Shown: in pieces, positions 29,801 through 38,795 of the stretch | Layout of the letters: every line of letters starts with the position of its first letter | How positions within the stretch are numbered: the stretch's first letter is position 1 | From: Colwellia sp. | GTDB lineage: Bacteria; Pseudomonadota; Gammaproteobacteria; Enterobacterales; Alteromonadaceae | Assembly (NCBI GenBank): GCA_026196955.1 | Contig: JAPHTO010000049.1 | Coordinates: 1 to 64,000 of the forward strand | Length of the DNA: 64,000 nucleotides | Direction: 5' to 3' | Position numbers and translations under genes: made by a program | Notes under the pieces: generated by a model | Database searches by the model: none | Seen by the model: only the letters and a program-made list of their open reading frames with translations | Told to the model about the DNA's origin: nothing

Positions 29801-31093
29801 ACCATTAAGTCAGCAGGCAACTCTTTATTACTTCTTATTAATGACATTTTAGACTTATCTAAAATTGAAGCAGGTAAAACAACCATTGATAAAAAAGTCA
29901 TCGATCCTCATCAGTTGTTTGATGATATCGGTAATGTTTTTATGATGAATGTACGTGAAAAGGATTTAGATTTTATACTAGACATAGACCCTGATATCCC
30001 TTCTTCGCTACTTTTAGACTCGGCAAGAATAAGGCAGGTGCTTTTTAATCTGGTTGGTAATGCCGTGAAGTTTACTGATAAAGGTTATATAAAGCTTAAG
30101 GCAACCGCTGAAAATGAGAATGCTATCCACAGCTCTGTAGATTTACGTATTGATGTTATTGATACAGGTATAGGCATATCTGAACATGAAATTAGCAATA
30201 TTTTTGAAAATTTTCATCAACAAGAAGGGCAGAGCGTTCGAAAGTATGGCGGTACAGGTCTAGGGCTAACTATCAGTAAGCGCTTAACCGAATTAATGAA
30301 TGGAACCTTGACTGTAACGAGTAAACTAAACCAAGGATCCTGCTTCTCTGTAACCTTAAAAGCTATTGAAATCGCAAGTATCAGCGCGCCAAAAGAAAAC
30401 ATAATTGTACAAAAAATTAATTCTCCAATTAGTTTTCCAAACTGTCATGTGCTGATTGTTGACGACATAAAAGATAATAGAGAGTTACTTTATGAAATTA
30501 TTACTGATTTAAAAGCAAGCTCAAAAAGTGCAGTAAATGGTGAAGAAGCAGTAGATTTCGCCTCAAATGAACATTTTGATTTGGTTATTATGGATATTCG
30601 TATGCCGATAATGGATGGCTATCAAGCGGCACAAAAGATCAAGGAGTTTAACCCTGAACTCCCCATCGTCGCTTTAACAGCCTCTGTGATGCGAGATGAT
30701 TACGAGCTACAGCGTAAAGAAAATTTTAATGGTTATTTACGAAAACCAGTATTAAAAAGAGAGTTAATTAATGAGCTAAGAAAGCACTTACCTTATGAGT
30801 ATGAAAATGAAAACTTATTAGATAATGACGGTGAGTTCAGGCAAATATGCATAAACTCAGAATTAAATCTGCTGCTTAAAAATGACTACTTAACTTTGTG
30901 TTTAGCACTGCAAAAAAGTAACAACCTAAGTGATATTGCAGTATTTGCAACAGATTTAGCTAAGCTATCGAGGAGCTATCAAGATAGCCATTTAGCTCAA
31001 TTTTCAAAACGTTTGCTAGAGTACACAGACGCTTTTGATATTAAAATGATTAAACATTCCCTTAATCACTTTATTTTTCAAATTGATGATTAA
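26897..31093 (+). CDS. Hybrid sensor histidine kinase with three periplasmic SBP_bac_3 (VFT) domains, PAS-like, HisKA/HATPase, REC
   Basis: Three repeats of W..P.DF/ES..G...G...D...; H-box 'SHEIRTPMNAIIGF'; N/G boxes; REC 'VIMDIRMPIMDG'. Overlaps upstream stop by 1 nt. Confidence 0.92.
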   Translation: MSRLYWLLIVFISFLSIAQANDINTVALSADEQRWLANNAIINVAGGNEWAPIDFVNSKGKYDGFAYDYLKLISEKTGLTFNFKSSSWTKAYNSVLNKENILLPALYQTTERDKHLIFSEAYYRSLDYFFTRDDVDFNRSNEFQGKKLALVKDYATGPLLQKSYPNLTIIYTESLEQAITLLLEKKVDLIFDSYVTIQYLMKKRAIVNFVPYKSLENMDVFPLKMATTKNNPELISIINKGMKVISEEERQALLTKWGISTNLFPSQKRASQQLNLSTQQIQWIKDHPTIRVAADVSWLPFDFVDENNVHDGLSHDILEYISSVTGLDFVYVPNIWLNSLNHVKNKQLDLLPAIYKSPQRSKELLFSKPYFQPLSYFFVHEDSTLTPSSDLNGMRLAAVAGNASAQEVMKEYPQIDIVYVKSVADAVQLLSQKKVDLIADALSVVNYNLVEQGVTDIKKLTPISGASTKGLRIAVRDDYQNLIPIIDLALDSLSEFTKEQLFRKWSVQPSIRSSNGLAFTANEQDWLAQYKQLNIAVDPNWMPYESIDINGKHVGIVSEFVELISKKLQIQFNVIKTKDWQESTAQFNSKKADIISSSIEFNHFDNAIFSHEYLSSPFAIVMRDENQYIENLSQVIGKKITLVEGYSSTEQIMKQYPQQKFNLVPTIAHGLEDLYTGHTDVLIGILIQVNYHIIENGFDNLRVVGKTAHKIHLGFAVQPEFSPLIPIINKTLANISTEQKQAILNRWGQNEILVKTDYKLIFIISFSALLIFLIFIYWNRRLQKEVVLRAEIEQNLSVVIANMPVIVFVTEKATTNLLMANPTATKALDINSNDINEIKGTDFYHWEQAQKTIDNIVNKFKENDHFSNELIKLKTLNGKTIEGLLSISPIRFQRKDAYLNIVVDLNERIEMEKQLTLAKNSAEIANKAKSEFLANMSHEIRTPMNAIIGFTELLYEQVKDDKLKSFVKTIKSAGNSLLLLINDILDLSKIEAGKTTIDKKVIDPHQLFDDIGNVFMMNVREKDLDFILDIDPDIPSSLLLDSARIRQVLFNLVGNAVKFTDKGYIKLKATAENENAIHSSVDLRIDVIDTGIGISEHEISNIFENFHQQEGQSVRKYGGTGLGLTISKRLTELMNGTLTVTSKLNQGSCFSVTLKAIEIASISAPKENIIVQKINSPISFPNCHVLIVDDIKDNRELLYEIITDLKASSKSAVNGEEAVDFASNEHFDLVIMDIRMPIMDGYQAAQKIKEFNPELPIVALTASVMRDDYELQRKENFNGYLRKPVLKRELINELRKHLPYEYENENLLDNDGEFRQICINSELNLLLKNDYLTLCLALQKSNNLSDIAVFATDLAKLSRSYQDSHLAQFSKRLLEYTDAFDIKMIKHSLNHFIFQIDD

Positions 31094-31153
31094 TAAGTTA
31101 TTTTACAAGCTTAATAATTCTTCCAATTGTCAAATAAGCGATGCAACAAAAAA

Positions 31154-31179
31154 GGGCGCTTCAAATGAAGCGCCCTTTT
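31154..31179. terminator. Bidirectional rho-independent terminator
   Basis: GGGCGCTTC AAAT GAAGCGCCC flanked by A-run and T-run. Confidence 0.9.
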
Positions 31180-31198
31180 AGAATGAATAGAGTTAGTT

Positions 31199-32242
31199 CT
31201 ACTTAACTTCTTCGCCTGCGGCTTGTTTGTCGGCGTGATAAGAAGAGCGTACTAAAGGTCCACAAGCTGCATGCTCAAAGCCCATTTTAGTCGCCTCTTC
31301 TTGGAACATAGCAAAGTCATCAGGGTGAACATAACGCTCTACGGGTAAGTGATCTTTACTTGGTTGCAAGTACTGGCCAATTGTTAACATAGTGACGCCA
31401 TGACTGCGTAGATCGCGCATCACCTCGAGTATTTCTTCATTTGTTTCGCCTAAACCAACCATTAAGCCTGATTTAGTGGTTACATTAGGATTTGCTTCAC
31501 CAAATTTTTTCAATAGATCTAATGACCATTTGTAGTTCGCGCCAGGCCGAGCCTTGGTATATAAACGTGGTGCTGTTTCTAAATTATGATTAAAGACGTG
31601 AGGTGGGTTTTTATTGAGTATCTCTAATGCTCTGTCCATGCGACCACGAAAGTCTGGCACAAGAATTTCAATTTTAGTGTTCGGCGCTTGTTCGTTAATT
31701 TCTTTAACGCAATCAGCAAATTGTTGTGCACCGCCATCGCGTAAATCATCACGATCTACAGAAGTAATGACTACATACTTCAGCGCCATATCTTTTAGAC
31801 TCATCGCCAATTTTTTCGGCTCTTCAGTATCTACGGCTAATGGGCGACCATGGCCAACATCACAAAACGGACAGCGGCGAGTACAAATATCGCCTAAAAT
31901 CATAAATGTAGCAGTACCGTGATTAAAACATTCAGACAGGTTAGGGCATGAAGCTTCTTCACAAACAGAGTGTAATTTATGCTTGCGTAAGTTAGCTTTG
32001 ATGCCATCAATGCGCTCACTTGAACGAGGCAGCTTGATGCGTAGCCAATTGGGCTTACGCAACATGCTTTCTTTAGTTGAGCTAACAACTTGAATAGGGA
32101 TATGTGCCATTTTATCGGCATCACGTAATTTTGTACCGGGCGCCATTTTAGCTGATTTTTTAACGGCGGTATTTGTTTGGCTTTCGTCTTTAGACATTTG
32201 CTTGCTCATAACTGCTTGGTAATCCTGTTTGGTATTCAACAT
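31199..32242 (-). CDS. lipA: Lipoyl synthase
   Basis: Radical SAM '[13 protein letters not shown]' and N-terminal '[13 protein letters not shown]'. True start may be a few codons downstream. Confidence 0.96.
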   Translation of the reverse strand: MLNTKQDYQAVMSKQMSKDESQTNTAVKKSAKMAPGTKLRDADKMAHIPIQVVSSTKESMLRKPNWLRIKLPRSSERIDGIKANLRKHKLHSVCEEASCPNLSECFNHGTATFMILGDICTRRCPFCDVGHGRPLAVDTEEPKKLAMSLKDMALKYVVITSVDRDDLRDGGAQQFADCVKEINEQAPNTKIEILVPDFRGRMDRALEILNKNPPHVFNHNLETAPRLYTKARPGANYKWSLDLLKKFGEANPNVTTKSGLMVGLGETNEEILEVMRDLRSHGVTMLTIGQYLQPSKDHLPVERYVHPDDFAMFQEEATKMGFEHAACGPLVRSSYHADKQAAGEEVK

Positions 32243-32873
32243 TGCTAGCTTTTAGCAAGTTGATGGCATGTTTTACTAGCGCATCACTGGCGCTGTTGAT
32301 ATCTTGTGGACCTTGTAAATCACAAGTTTGCACCATTTCAAGGCCGGCATAACCACACGGGTTTATGCGTAAAAAAGGTGATAAATCCATGTTTACGTTC
32401 AGTGCTAAACCATGAAATGAGCAACCTTTGCGTACGCGTAAACCGAGTGAGGCAACTTTTTTATCATCAACATAAACACCGGGTGCGTCAGGTTTAGGAT
32501 ATGCATTGATATTATAATCATTCAAAGCTGCAACTATGCTCTTTTCGATCAAGGTTACTAGCTCTCGTACGCCTATTTTTTTGCGACGTAGGTTGATCAT
32601 AAAGTAAATGACTTGTTGACCCGGGCCGTGATAGGTGACTTGACCGCCTCTATCTACTTTAACCACTTCAATATCACCGGGCATTAATAAATGCTCTTCT
32701 TTACCCGCTTGCCCTTGAGTAAATACAGGCGGGTGCTCAACTAACCATAGTTCGTCGGATGTTTGCTCATCGCGATTATCAGTAAAGTTCTGCATAGCGT
32801 GCCAAACTTTACTGTAATCCATAGTATTTAGTTGCCGTATAATCAAAGGGAGGCTAGCTATAGGCTCAGACAC
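32190..32873 (-). CDS. lipB: Octanoyltransferase
   Basis: '[24 protein letters not shown]' and '[12 protein letters not shown]'. Confidence 0.96.
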   Translation of the reverse strand: MSEPIASLPLIIRQLNTMDYSKVWHAMQNFTDNRDEQTSDELWLVEHPPVFTQGQAGKEEHLLMPGDIEVVKVDRGGQVTYHGPGQQVIYFMINLRRKKIGVRELVTLIEKSIVAALNDYNINAYPKPDAPGVYVDDKKVASLGLRVRKGCSFHGLALNVNMDLSPFLRINPCGYAGLEMVQTCDLQGPQDINSASDALVKHAINLLKASNVEYQTGLPSSYEQANV

Positions 32874-32911
32874 AAAAACTCTCTCTAGGTATATTGAAGT
32901 GAAAAATAGCG

Positions 32912-33175
32912 TTATAAAACGTAGCGAACTTGCTCAATGGCGTTTAAGGTTTTATACACTTTTTCAATATGTTCTTTGCTTGTCACTCTCACGGGAATAG
33001 AGACGGAGTGATAGTTACCTTTAGAGCTAGGTGTTATTTTCGTTGTGTAGTCGCCTGGGGTATGTTTTTGTAGTTCGGCAATAATTAAATCTGGCAGCTC
33101 ATCACAAGCAATGCCCATCACTTTAAAGTTTAATACAGTTGGAAATTCTAATAGTTCGTCGAAATGGGTTTTCAT
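32912..33175 (-). CDS. ybeD: YbeD/DUF493 family protein
   Basis: Size, sequence '[11 protein letters not shown]..' and position next to lipB. Confidence 0.88.
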   Translation of the reverse strand: MKTHFDELLEFPTVLNFKVMGIACDELPDLIIAELQKHTPGDYTTKITPSSKGNYHSVSIPVRVTSKEHIEKVYKTLNAIEQVRYVL

Positions 33176-33266
33176 GTTTTTCTCTACAAAGACATAAGAT
33201 AGCGAAACTAAAGCGCTAAGATAATAATTTAGCTATTTTATCACTAATAGTTGCTAATAAAAACAC

Positions 33267-33488
33267 CTAGCTATTTTCAATTCGAAAGCCTATTTTTATA
33301 GTGACTTGAAAGTGTGCAACTTTGTTGTCAACGATATGGCCGCGTGTTTCGACGACTTCGAACCAGTCAAGGTTGCTGACCGAGTGTGAGGTTTCAGAAA
33401 TTGCATTTTGAATGGCTTCTTCAATACTATTTGGTGACGTGCCAACAATTTCTAGTTTTTTATACGTGCGATGGTTTGACATAAGCAT
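33267..33488 (-). CDS. Dodecin family protein
   Basis: 'YKKLEIVGTSPNSIEEAIQNAISE..SVSNLDWFEVVETRGHI' dodecin signature. Confidence 0.9.
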   Translation of the reverse strand: MLMSNHRTYKKLEIVGTSPNSIEEAIQNAISETSHSVSNLDWFEVVETRGHIVDNKVAHFQVTIKIGFRIENS

Positions 33489-33714
33489 ACCTTTAACTTT
33501 TAGCTGGAGTTAATGTTAAAGATAGTCGATATGAATTTTTTCGCGAGAAAATAAAAAGAGCTACAAATATGTAGCTCTATGAAAGATTGCTTAGCAATAC
33601 AATACAACTCTTGTAGATATTTCGTTCAAATTCTAGGAGAAAGCGCGGAGTTTATAAGTATAAATGAGCACTTTCGACAACGAAGTTGGACGAAATAACA
33701 AAAGATTACTCTAG

Positions 33715-34929
33715 TTAAACTTTCTCAATGACCATGGAAATTCCTTGACCAACACCAATACACATAGCACATAATGCATAACGCTTATCTGAGCGCTCAA
33801 GTTGTTTCATTGCCGAAAGCACAATGCGAGTACCACTCATGCCTAATGGGTGCCCTAGTGCAATGGCACCGCCTTGTGGGTTTAAACGGGGATCGTCATC
33901 TTCAAGTCCTAACTCGCGGGCACTAGCAAGTGCTTGGGCAGAAAAGGCTTCGTTAAATTCGATAATGTCCATATCATCAATAGATAAACCTAAGCGCTTT
34001 AACAGTTTAGCACTTGCAGGCGCTGGGCCAATCCCCATTATGCGCGGCTCAATACCAACGACGGCTGAGCCGACAATACGTGCTTTCGGAGTTAAACCGT
34101 TGGCTTTAGCGGCATCGCCAGTGGCGATAATCACGGCGGCGGCGCCATCGTTAATACCTGAAGCATTACCTGCGGTTACAGAGCCACCGTCGCGAAATGG
34201 TGCTTTTAGCGTGGCTAATTTATCTAAGGGCGTTAAACGTAAGTGCTCATCTTTTGCAAATACTAAATCGTCACCTCGGCGCTGAGGAATAACCACAGGC
34301 ACAATTTCCTCTGCTAAACGGCCATCTTCTTGTGCAGCTTTGGCTTTAGTTTGGCTCCAGTGAGCAAACTTATCTTGGTCTTCACGGCTGATACTAAATT
34401 GCTCGGCAACATTTTCAGCCGTTTCTGGCATGGTTTCAGTGCCATAAATTTTATCGAGTTTTTTGTTGATAAAACGCCAGCCCATCGTAGTGTCATACAT
34501 GGTTTGGCTGCGATCAAAGTTATTCTCTGCTTTGCCCATGACAAAGGGGGCACGAGACATACTTTCCACACCACCGGCAATGAGTATATCACTCTCATTC
34601 GCTTTAATTGCATTGGCAGCCATAGCTATCGCATTTAACCCTGAGCCGCATAAGCGGTTGAGAGTAATGCCGGCAACTTCTTGCGGGTAGCCAGCTAGCA
34701 GTAAACTCATGCGCGCTATGTTGCGGTTATCTTCACCTGCTTGGTTAGCGCAACCTAAAATAACATCGTCAACTTGGCTTAAATCTAAATCAGGGTTGCG
34801 ATCTTTTAAGGCTTTTAAAGGAATAGCCGCTAAATCGTCGGCGCGAACTTTAGCAAGGCCACCGCCGTAACGACCTATGGGGGTTCTTACACCATCACAA
34901 AGGTAAACATCTTTCATTTTTCTCTCCAT
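33715..34929 (-). CDS. pcaF: Acetyl-CoA acyltransferase / 3-oxoadipyl-CoA thiolase
   Basis: Thiolase motifs 'LNRLCGSGLNAI', 'GGAIALGHPLGMSG', 'CIGVGQG'; adjacent to CoA-transferase genes. Confidence 0.88.
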   Translation of the reverse strand: MERKMKDVYLCDGVRTPIGRYGGGLAKVRADDLAAIPLKALKDRNPDLDLSQVDDVILGCANQAGEDNRNIARMSLLLAGYPQEVAGITLNRLCGSGLNAIAMAANAIKANESDILIAGGVESMSRAPFVMGKAENNFDRSQTMYDTTMGWRFINKKLDKIYGTETMPETAENVAEQFSISREDQDKFAHWSQTKAKAAQEDGRLAEEIVPVVIPQRRGDDLVFAKDEHLRLTPLDKLATLKAPFRDGGSVTAGNASGINDGAAAVIIATGDAAKANGLTPKARIVGSAVVGIEPRIMGIGPAPASAKLLKRLGLSIDDMDIIEFNEAFSAQALASARELGLEDDDPRLNPQGGAIALGHPLGMSGTRIVLSAMKQLERSDKRYALCAMCIGVGQGISMVIEKV

Positions 34930-35057
34930 GCAAATTTAAACCTAATATCTGTGAGTATAATACTTGCAAAAATAGTGTTGTTATTTCAATGCGTTTATTT
35001 TGCTTATATTTATGCCTAATAGAAAGGCTAGCAACAGCGCATTAAGCTTTATATTTG

Positions 35058-36368
35058 TTATTTGTTCATTTTAGGTAATAACATTTCAAAACCGCCTTTT
35101 AGCGTAGCAACTAAATGATCAATTTCTTTTATGGTCATAGCTGTTGAGAGCGTTGCCGAGCAGGTATTGATCATCATAACGCCGTTATCAAAGAGGTGAT
35201 CTAATAATTCACTAATTAACTTACTTTCAGCTTTATCCATATAAGCTTCACGATAGTTTTTAGGGGGCTGTGCTTTTAAATGCACTCTAAACATAGTGCC
35301 AGCGCCAGTTACACAAGCACCAATGCCTACTTCGTTGATGACTTTTGTGATTTCTTCGCGCGCGTAGGCGGCTAACGCATTAAGCTTGTTTACTGCTTCT
35401 TGATCAAAATCACGCATGGCAATGTAACCCGCCGTCATAGTGACAGGGTTTGCAGAAAAAGTGCCCGAATGTGGTAGCAATACTTTTGGCTCAGTCGGAT
35501 CTAGTACTTTCATTACCCTGTCACAACCGGCAAAAGCACCTGTTGGGAAGCCGCCGCCAATCATTTTCCCCATAGCGGTTAGGTCTGGGTCAACACTGTA
35601 GTTTTGTTGTGCGCCAGCATAATTGGTTCTAAAAGTAATGACTTCATCAAATACTAATAATGAGGCGTTGTCATCAGCCCACTTGCGTAGTGCACAAACA
35701 AATTCATCGCTGGCTGGAATCAGACCAACACGGTGCGGTAATAAGTCAACGAGAATACAGGCAATTTCATCTTTATGTTGATCAAGAATGTTAATGGCGC
35801 GCTCTACATCATTAAATGGAATGATCACCACATCTTCAAGCGCTTTTTCTGGTGTGCCAACCGCAACCGGTGTGCTATTGGGCTTATCAACATCTCCCCA
35901 GTTACTAGGGTTAGCCGTTTGGCTAACTTCGGCATAGTCATAAGCACCGTGATAAGCCCCTTCCACTTTGGCTATTTTGGCTTTACCAGTATAGGCACGT
36001 GAGGCTTTTAACATTGCCATTACTGCCTCGGTGCCTGAGTTAACAAAACGTATTTTGTCAAAGCTAGGTACACGTTTGCAAAGCAATTCGGCAAAGTCTA
36101 TCTCAGACTCTGTCGCCATGGTAAAACAACTGCCTTTAGTTAATTGAGCACTAACGGCTTCAACAATGGGGGCATAAGCGTGGCCATGAATTAACGAGGC
36201 CATATTATTGGCAAAATCGATACGAGTAACACCTTCAACGTCAGTCACATAGCAGCCTTCACCCTTATCGGCATAATAGGGATGTGGCTTTCTGAAAATA
36301 GTATTACGGCTTACGCCACCGGGTAAATACTCAATGGCTTTTGAAAATAACTGTTCACTTTTACTCAT
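35058..36368 (-). CDS. Class III aminotransferase (glutamate-1-semialdehyde aminomutase-like)
   Basis: 'LLVFDEVITFR', 'MGKMIGGGFPTGAFAG' PLP-lysine motif. Confidence 0.88.
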   Translation of the reverse strand: MSKSEQLFSKAIEYLPGGVSRNTIFRKPHPYYADKGEGCYVTDVEGVTRIDFANNMASLIHGHAYAPIVEAVSAQLTKGSCFTMATESEIDFAELLCKRVPSFDKIRFVNSGTEAVMAMLKASRAYTGKAKIAKVEGAYHGAYDYAEVSQTANPSNWGDVDKPNSTPVAVGTPEKALEDVVIIPFNDVERAINILDQHKDEIACILVDLLPHRVGLIPASDEFVCALRKWADDNASLLVFDEVITFRTNYAGAQQNYSVDPDLTAMGKMIGGGFPTGAFAGCDRVMKVLDPTEPKVLLPHSGTFSANPVTMTAGYIAMRDFDQEAVNKLNALAAYAREEITKVINEVGIGACVTGAGTMFRVHLKAQPPKNYREAYMDKAESKLISELLDHLFDNGVMMINTCSATLSTAMTIKEIDHLVATLKGGFEMLLPKMNK

Positions 36369-36414
36369 GGTTTACTCACTTTGATAACATTTCGTTGTGC
36401 TTATTAAATGGTAT

Positions 36415-37107
36415 TTATTTCACCGCATTAATTAAGGTTACATCAGTGCGCGCTTGTACATAGTCAAAGCTCACCTCTGGTGCTAATTCGGTTAATAGTA
36501 AACCGTCATCGGTCACATCAATGACGCATAAATCACTGTATATGCGATTGACAACACCTTTACCCGTCAGCGGGAATGAACATTGTGGTAAAATTTTTGC
36601 CGCCCCCGTTTTTGTGGTGTGTTGGGTTATGATGTAAATAGTTTTTACGCCAGCAACTAAATCCATTGCTCCACCTACAGCGGGAATAGCATCGGGTGCT
36701 CCGGTAGACCAGTTTGCTAAATCGCCTTTTTCTGACACTTGCATAGCGCCTAAAACACACACATCAATATGTTTGCCACGGATCATGGAAAAGCTATCAC
36801 CATGATGAAAATAAGCAGCGCCAGGAATTGCCGTGACAGGCTTTTTGCCAGCATTAATTAAATCAGGGTCAAGCTCTTCTGCACTTGGCTCTGTGCCCAT
36901 GCCTAATAAGCCATTTTCGGTGTGATAAATAACCTCACGCCCTGCAGGAACATATTGTGCTACTTTTTCTGGAATACCTATGCCTAAGTTAACATAGCTG
37001 CCATCTTCAATATCTTGGGCACAACGTTGTGCCATTTGCTCGCGTGACCAACCTATAGCTTGTGGCTTACTCTCTTGTGTTTTACTTTCAGGTGAAGTGT
37101 TGCTCAT
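36415..37107 (-). CDS. pcaJ: 3-oxoacid/3-oxoadipate CoA-transferase subunit B
   Basis: 'TENGLLGMGTEP' glutamate active site motif; overlaps subunit A. Confidence 0.88.
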   Translation of the reverse strand: MSNTSPESKTQESKPQAIGWSREQMAQRCAQDIEDGSYVNLGIGIPEKVAQYVPAGREVIYHTENGLLGMGTEPSAEELDPDLINAGKKPVTAIPGAAYFHHGDSFSMIRGKHIDVCVLGAMQVSEKGDLANWSTGAPDAIPAVGGAMDLVAGVKTIYIITQHTTKTGAAKILPQCSFPLTGKGVVNRIYSDLCVIDVTDDGLLLTELAPEVSFDYVQARTDVTLINAVK

Positions 37108-37814
37108 GGGTAGACAACTCCCTCTTTAACTAATTTTGATTCTTGCTGCGGGTTAGCAACTTCGATAATTTGATTAACAAAAATACCTGGCGTAACCACA
37201 TTCTCTGGATCTATATCGCCTAACTCAACCATTTCGTTGGCTTGCACTAGGGTGTTCGTAGCAGCCATGGCCATGATTGGCGCAAAGTTTCGTGCTGTTT
37301 TATTGAAAGTAAGATTGCCATACCTGTCTGCTTGTTTTGCCTTAATTAGCGCAAAGTCAGCTTTGATGGCAAGCTCCATTACATATTCTTCACCATCAAA
37401 AGTACGGGATTCTTTGCCTTCAGCGAGAGGTGTGCCAACAGAAGTAGGGGTATAAAAAGCAGGAACACCTGCGCCACCCGCGCGAATACGCTCAGCCAAC
37501 GTGCCTTGAGGCACTAGTTCTAATTCAATTTTACCGCTGCGATAAAGCTCAGGAAACACCATGGAATTAGCGGTACGTGGGTATGAACAAATCATTTTAG
37601 CAACTTGGCCGTTTTCTATTAGGGCTGCTAAGCCAATGCGACCACTACCAGTATTGTTATTCACTACCGTTAGGTTTTTTGCACCATGGTCAATTAGGGC
37701 GTGAATTAACTCTATCGGACTACCTGCTTCGCCAAAGCCGCCAATCATTACCGTGTCGCCATCTTTGATGTCGGCAACGGCAGCGGCGCAGCTTGTTACT
37801 CGTTTATCTATCAT
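37104..37814 (-). CDS. pcaI: 3-oxoacid/3-oxoadipate CoA-transferase subunit A
   Basis: 'GDTVMIGGFGEAGSPIELI' subunit A signature. Confidence 0.88.
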   Translation of the reverse strand: MIDKRVTSCAAAVADIKDGDTVMIGGFGEAGSPIELIHALIDHGAKNLTVVNNNTGSGRIGLAALIENGQVAKMICSYPRTANSMVFPELYRSGKIELELVPQGTLAERIRAGGAGVPAFYTPTSVGTPLAEGKESRTFDGEEYVMELAIKADFALIKAKQADRYGNLTFNKTARNFAPIMAMAATNTLVQANEMVELGDIDPENVVTPGIFVNQIIEVANPQQESKLVKEGVVYP

Positions 37815-37855
37815 TAGTTGTACTCACATAAAGTGGAATTATCAAAAAACAACTT

Positions 37856-37870
37856 GTTCGCAATGCGAAC
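37856..37870. promoter_or_regulatory. Palindromic operator GTTCGCAATGCGAAC, probable IclR-family binding site
   Basis: Perfect 7-bp arms around a central A in the divergent pcaI/IclR intergenic region. Confidence 0.65.
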
Positions 37871-37921
37871 GTTTGTTACTATGTCGAACATTGTGCGTTA
37901 GTGTAGAGTTTGGGCATTTTA

Positions 37922-38731
37922 ATGTCAAACAAAAGAGATGAAACAATGACAGATCAAACCAGTTTGAATGCTGAAATCAAACCGACTGAATTAGTACAGT
38001 CTTTGGTGAAGGGGCTAACCGTTATCAAGGCCTTTAATCAACAACGCTCAACTATGACGTTATCAGAAGTGGCTAATGTTACGGGCTTTACGCGTGCTGC
38101 TTCACGTCGTTTTTTATTGACTTTAGTGAGTGAAGGGTACGCCAAGCAAGACGGTAAACAGTTTTCATTAACCGCTAAGGTGCTCGATTTAGGCTTCTCT
38201 TATTTGTCGACAGTAGATATTTGGCACAACGCCAAACCCTTGATGAGCGCTTTAGTTGAGCAACTTAATGAGTCTTGCTCGGCAGCGGTACTTGATGGCA
38301 ACGACGTGGTCTATGTTGCCCGTGTTGCGACGACTAAGCGAATAATGTCAATCACGCTAAATGTAGGCACTCGCTTACCTGCTTTTGCAACCTCTATGGG
38401 CAGAGTATTATTAGCTGATATGTCAGAGCCTGCACTTGATAATTTTTTAACGCATTGCCAAGTTGAGCAATTCACCCAATATACCATCACTGAAAAAGCC
38501 GCGTTAAAAGCAGAAATAATGAATGTGAAAGCACAAGGCTACTCACTGGTTGAGCAAGAATTAGAGATAGGTTTAACCTCTATTTCAGTGCCTGTGCATA
38601 ATGGTAGTGGTGAAGTGATTGCTGCGCTGAATGTGAGTACTCATATGTCACAAACCGCAAGGCAGCAAATAGTAGAAGAAATTCTGCCGGCATTACAACA
38701 ATGTGCTAAAGATGTTGAACGTTTAGGTTAG
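37922..38731 (+). CDS. pcaR: IclR-family transcriptional regulator (PcaR/PobR-like)
   Basis: N-terminal HTH 'TLSEVANVTGFTRAASRRFLLTL'; IclR effector domain 'GLTSISVPVHN'. Track start 37910; ATG 37922 preferred. Confidence 0.85.
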   Translation: MSNKRDETMTDQTSLNAEIKPTELVQSLVKGLTVIKAFNQQRSTMTLSEVANVTGFTRAASRRFLLTLVSEGYAKQDGKQFSLTAKVLDLGFSYLSTVDIWHNAKPLMSALVEQLNESCSAAVLDGNDVVYVARVATTKRIMSITLNVGTRLPAFATSMGRVLLADMSEPALDNFLTHCQVEQFTQYTITEKAALKAEIMNVKAQGYSLVEQELEIGLTSISVPVHNGSGEVIAALNVSTHMSQTARQQIVEEILPALQQCAKDVERLG

Positions 38732-38795
38732 TCTTACGCTGAAAAGCACTAGCCGCTAAACAAAACTTATGATTTAATAACTGTTATTATTTACA

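Noticed and set aside
29587-29901. Antisense ORFs within the hybrid kinase (28333-28563, 29587-29901, 30217-30402)
   Set aside because: Overlap conserved domains on the opposite strand; no independent signals.
33824-34285. 153-aa ORF antisense to pcaF (and similar ORFs at 34314-34690)
   Set aside because: Shadow ORFs of a clearly conserved thiolase gene.
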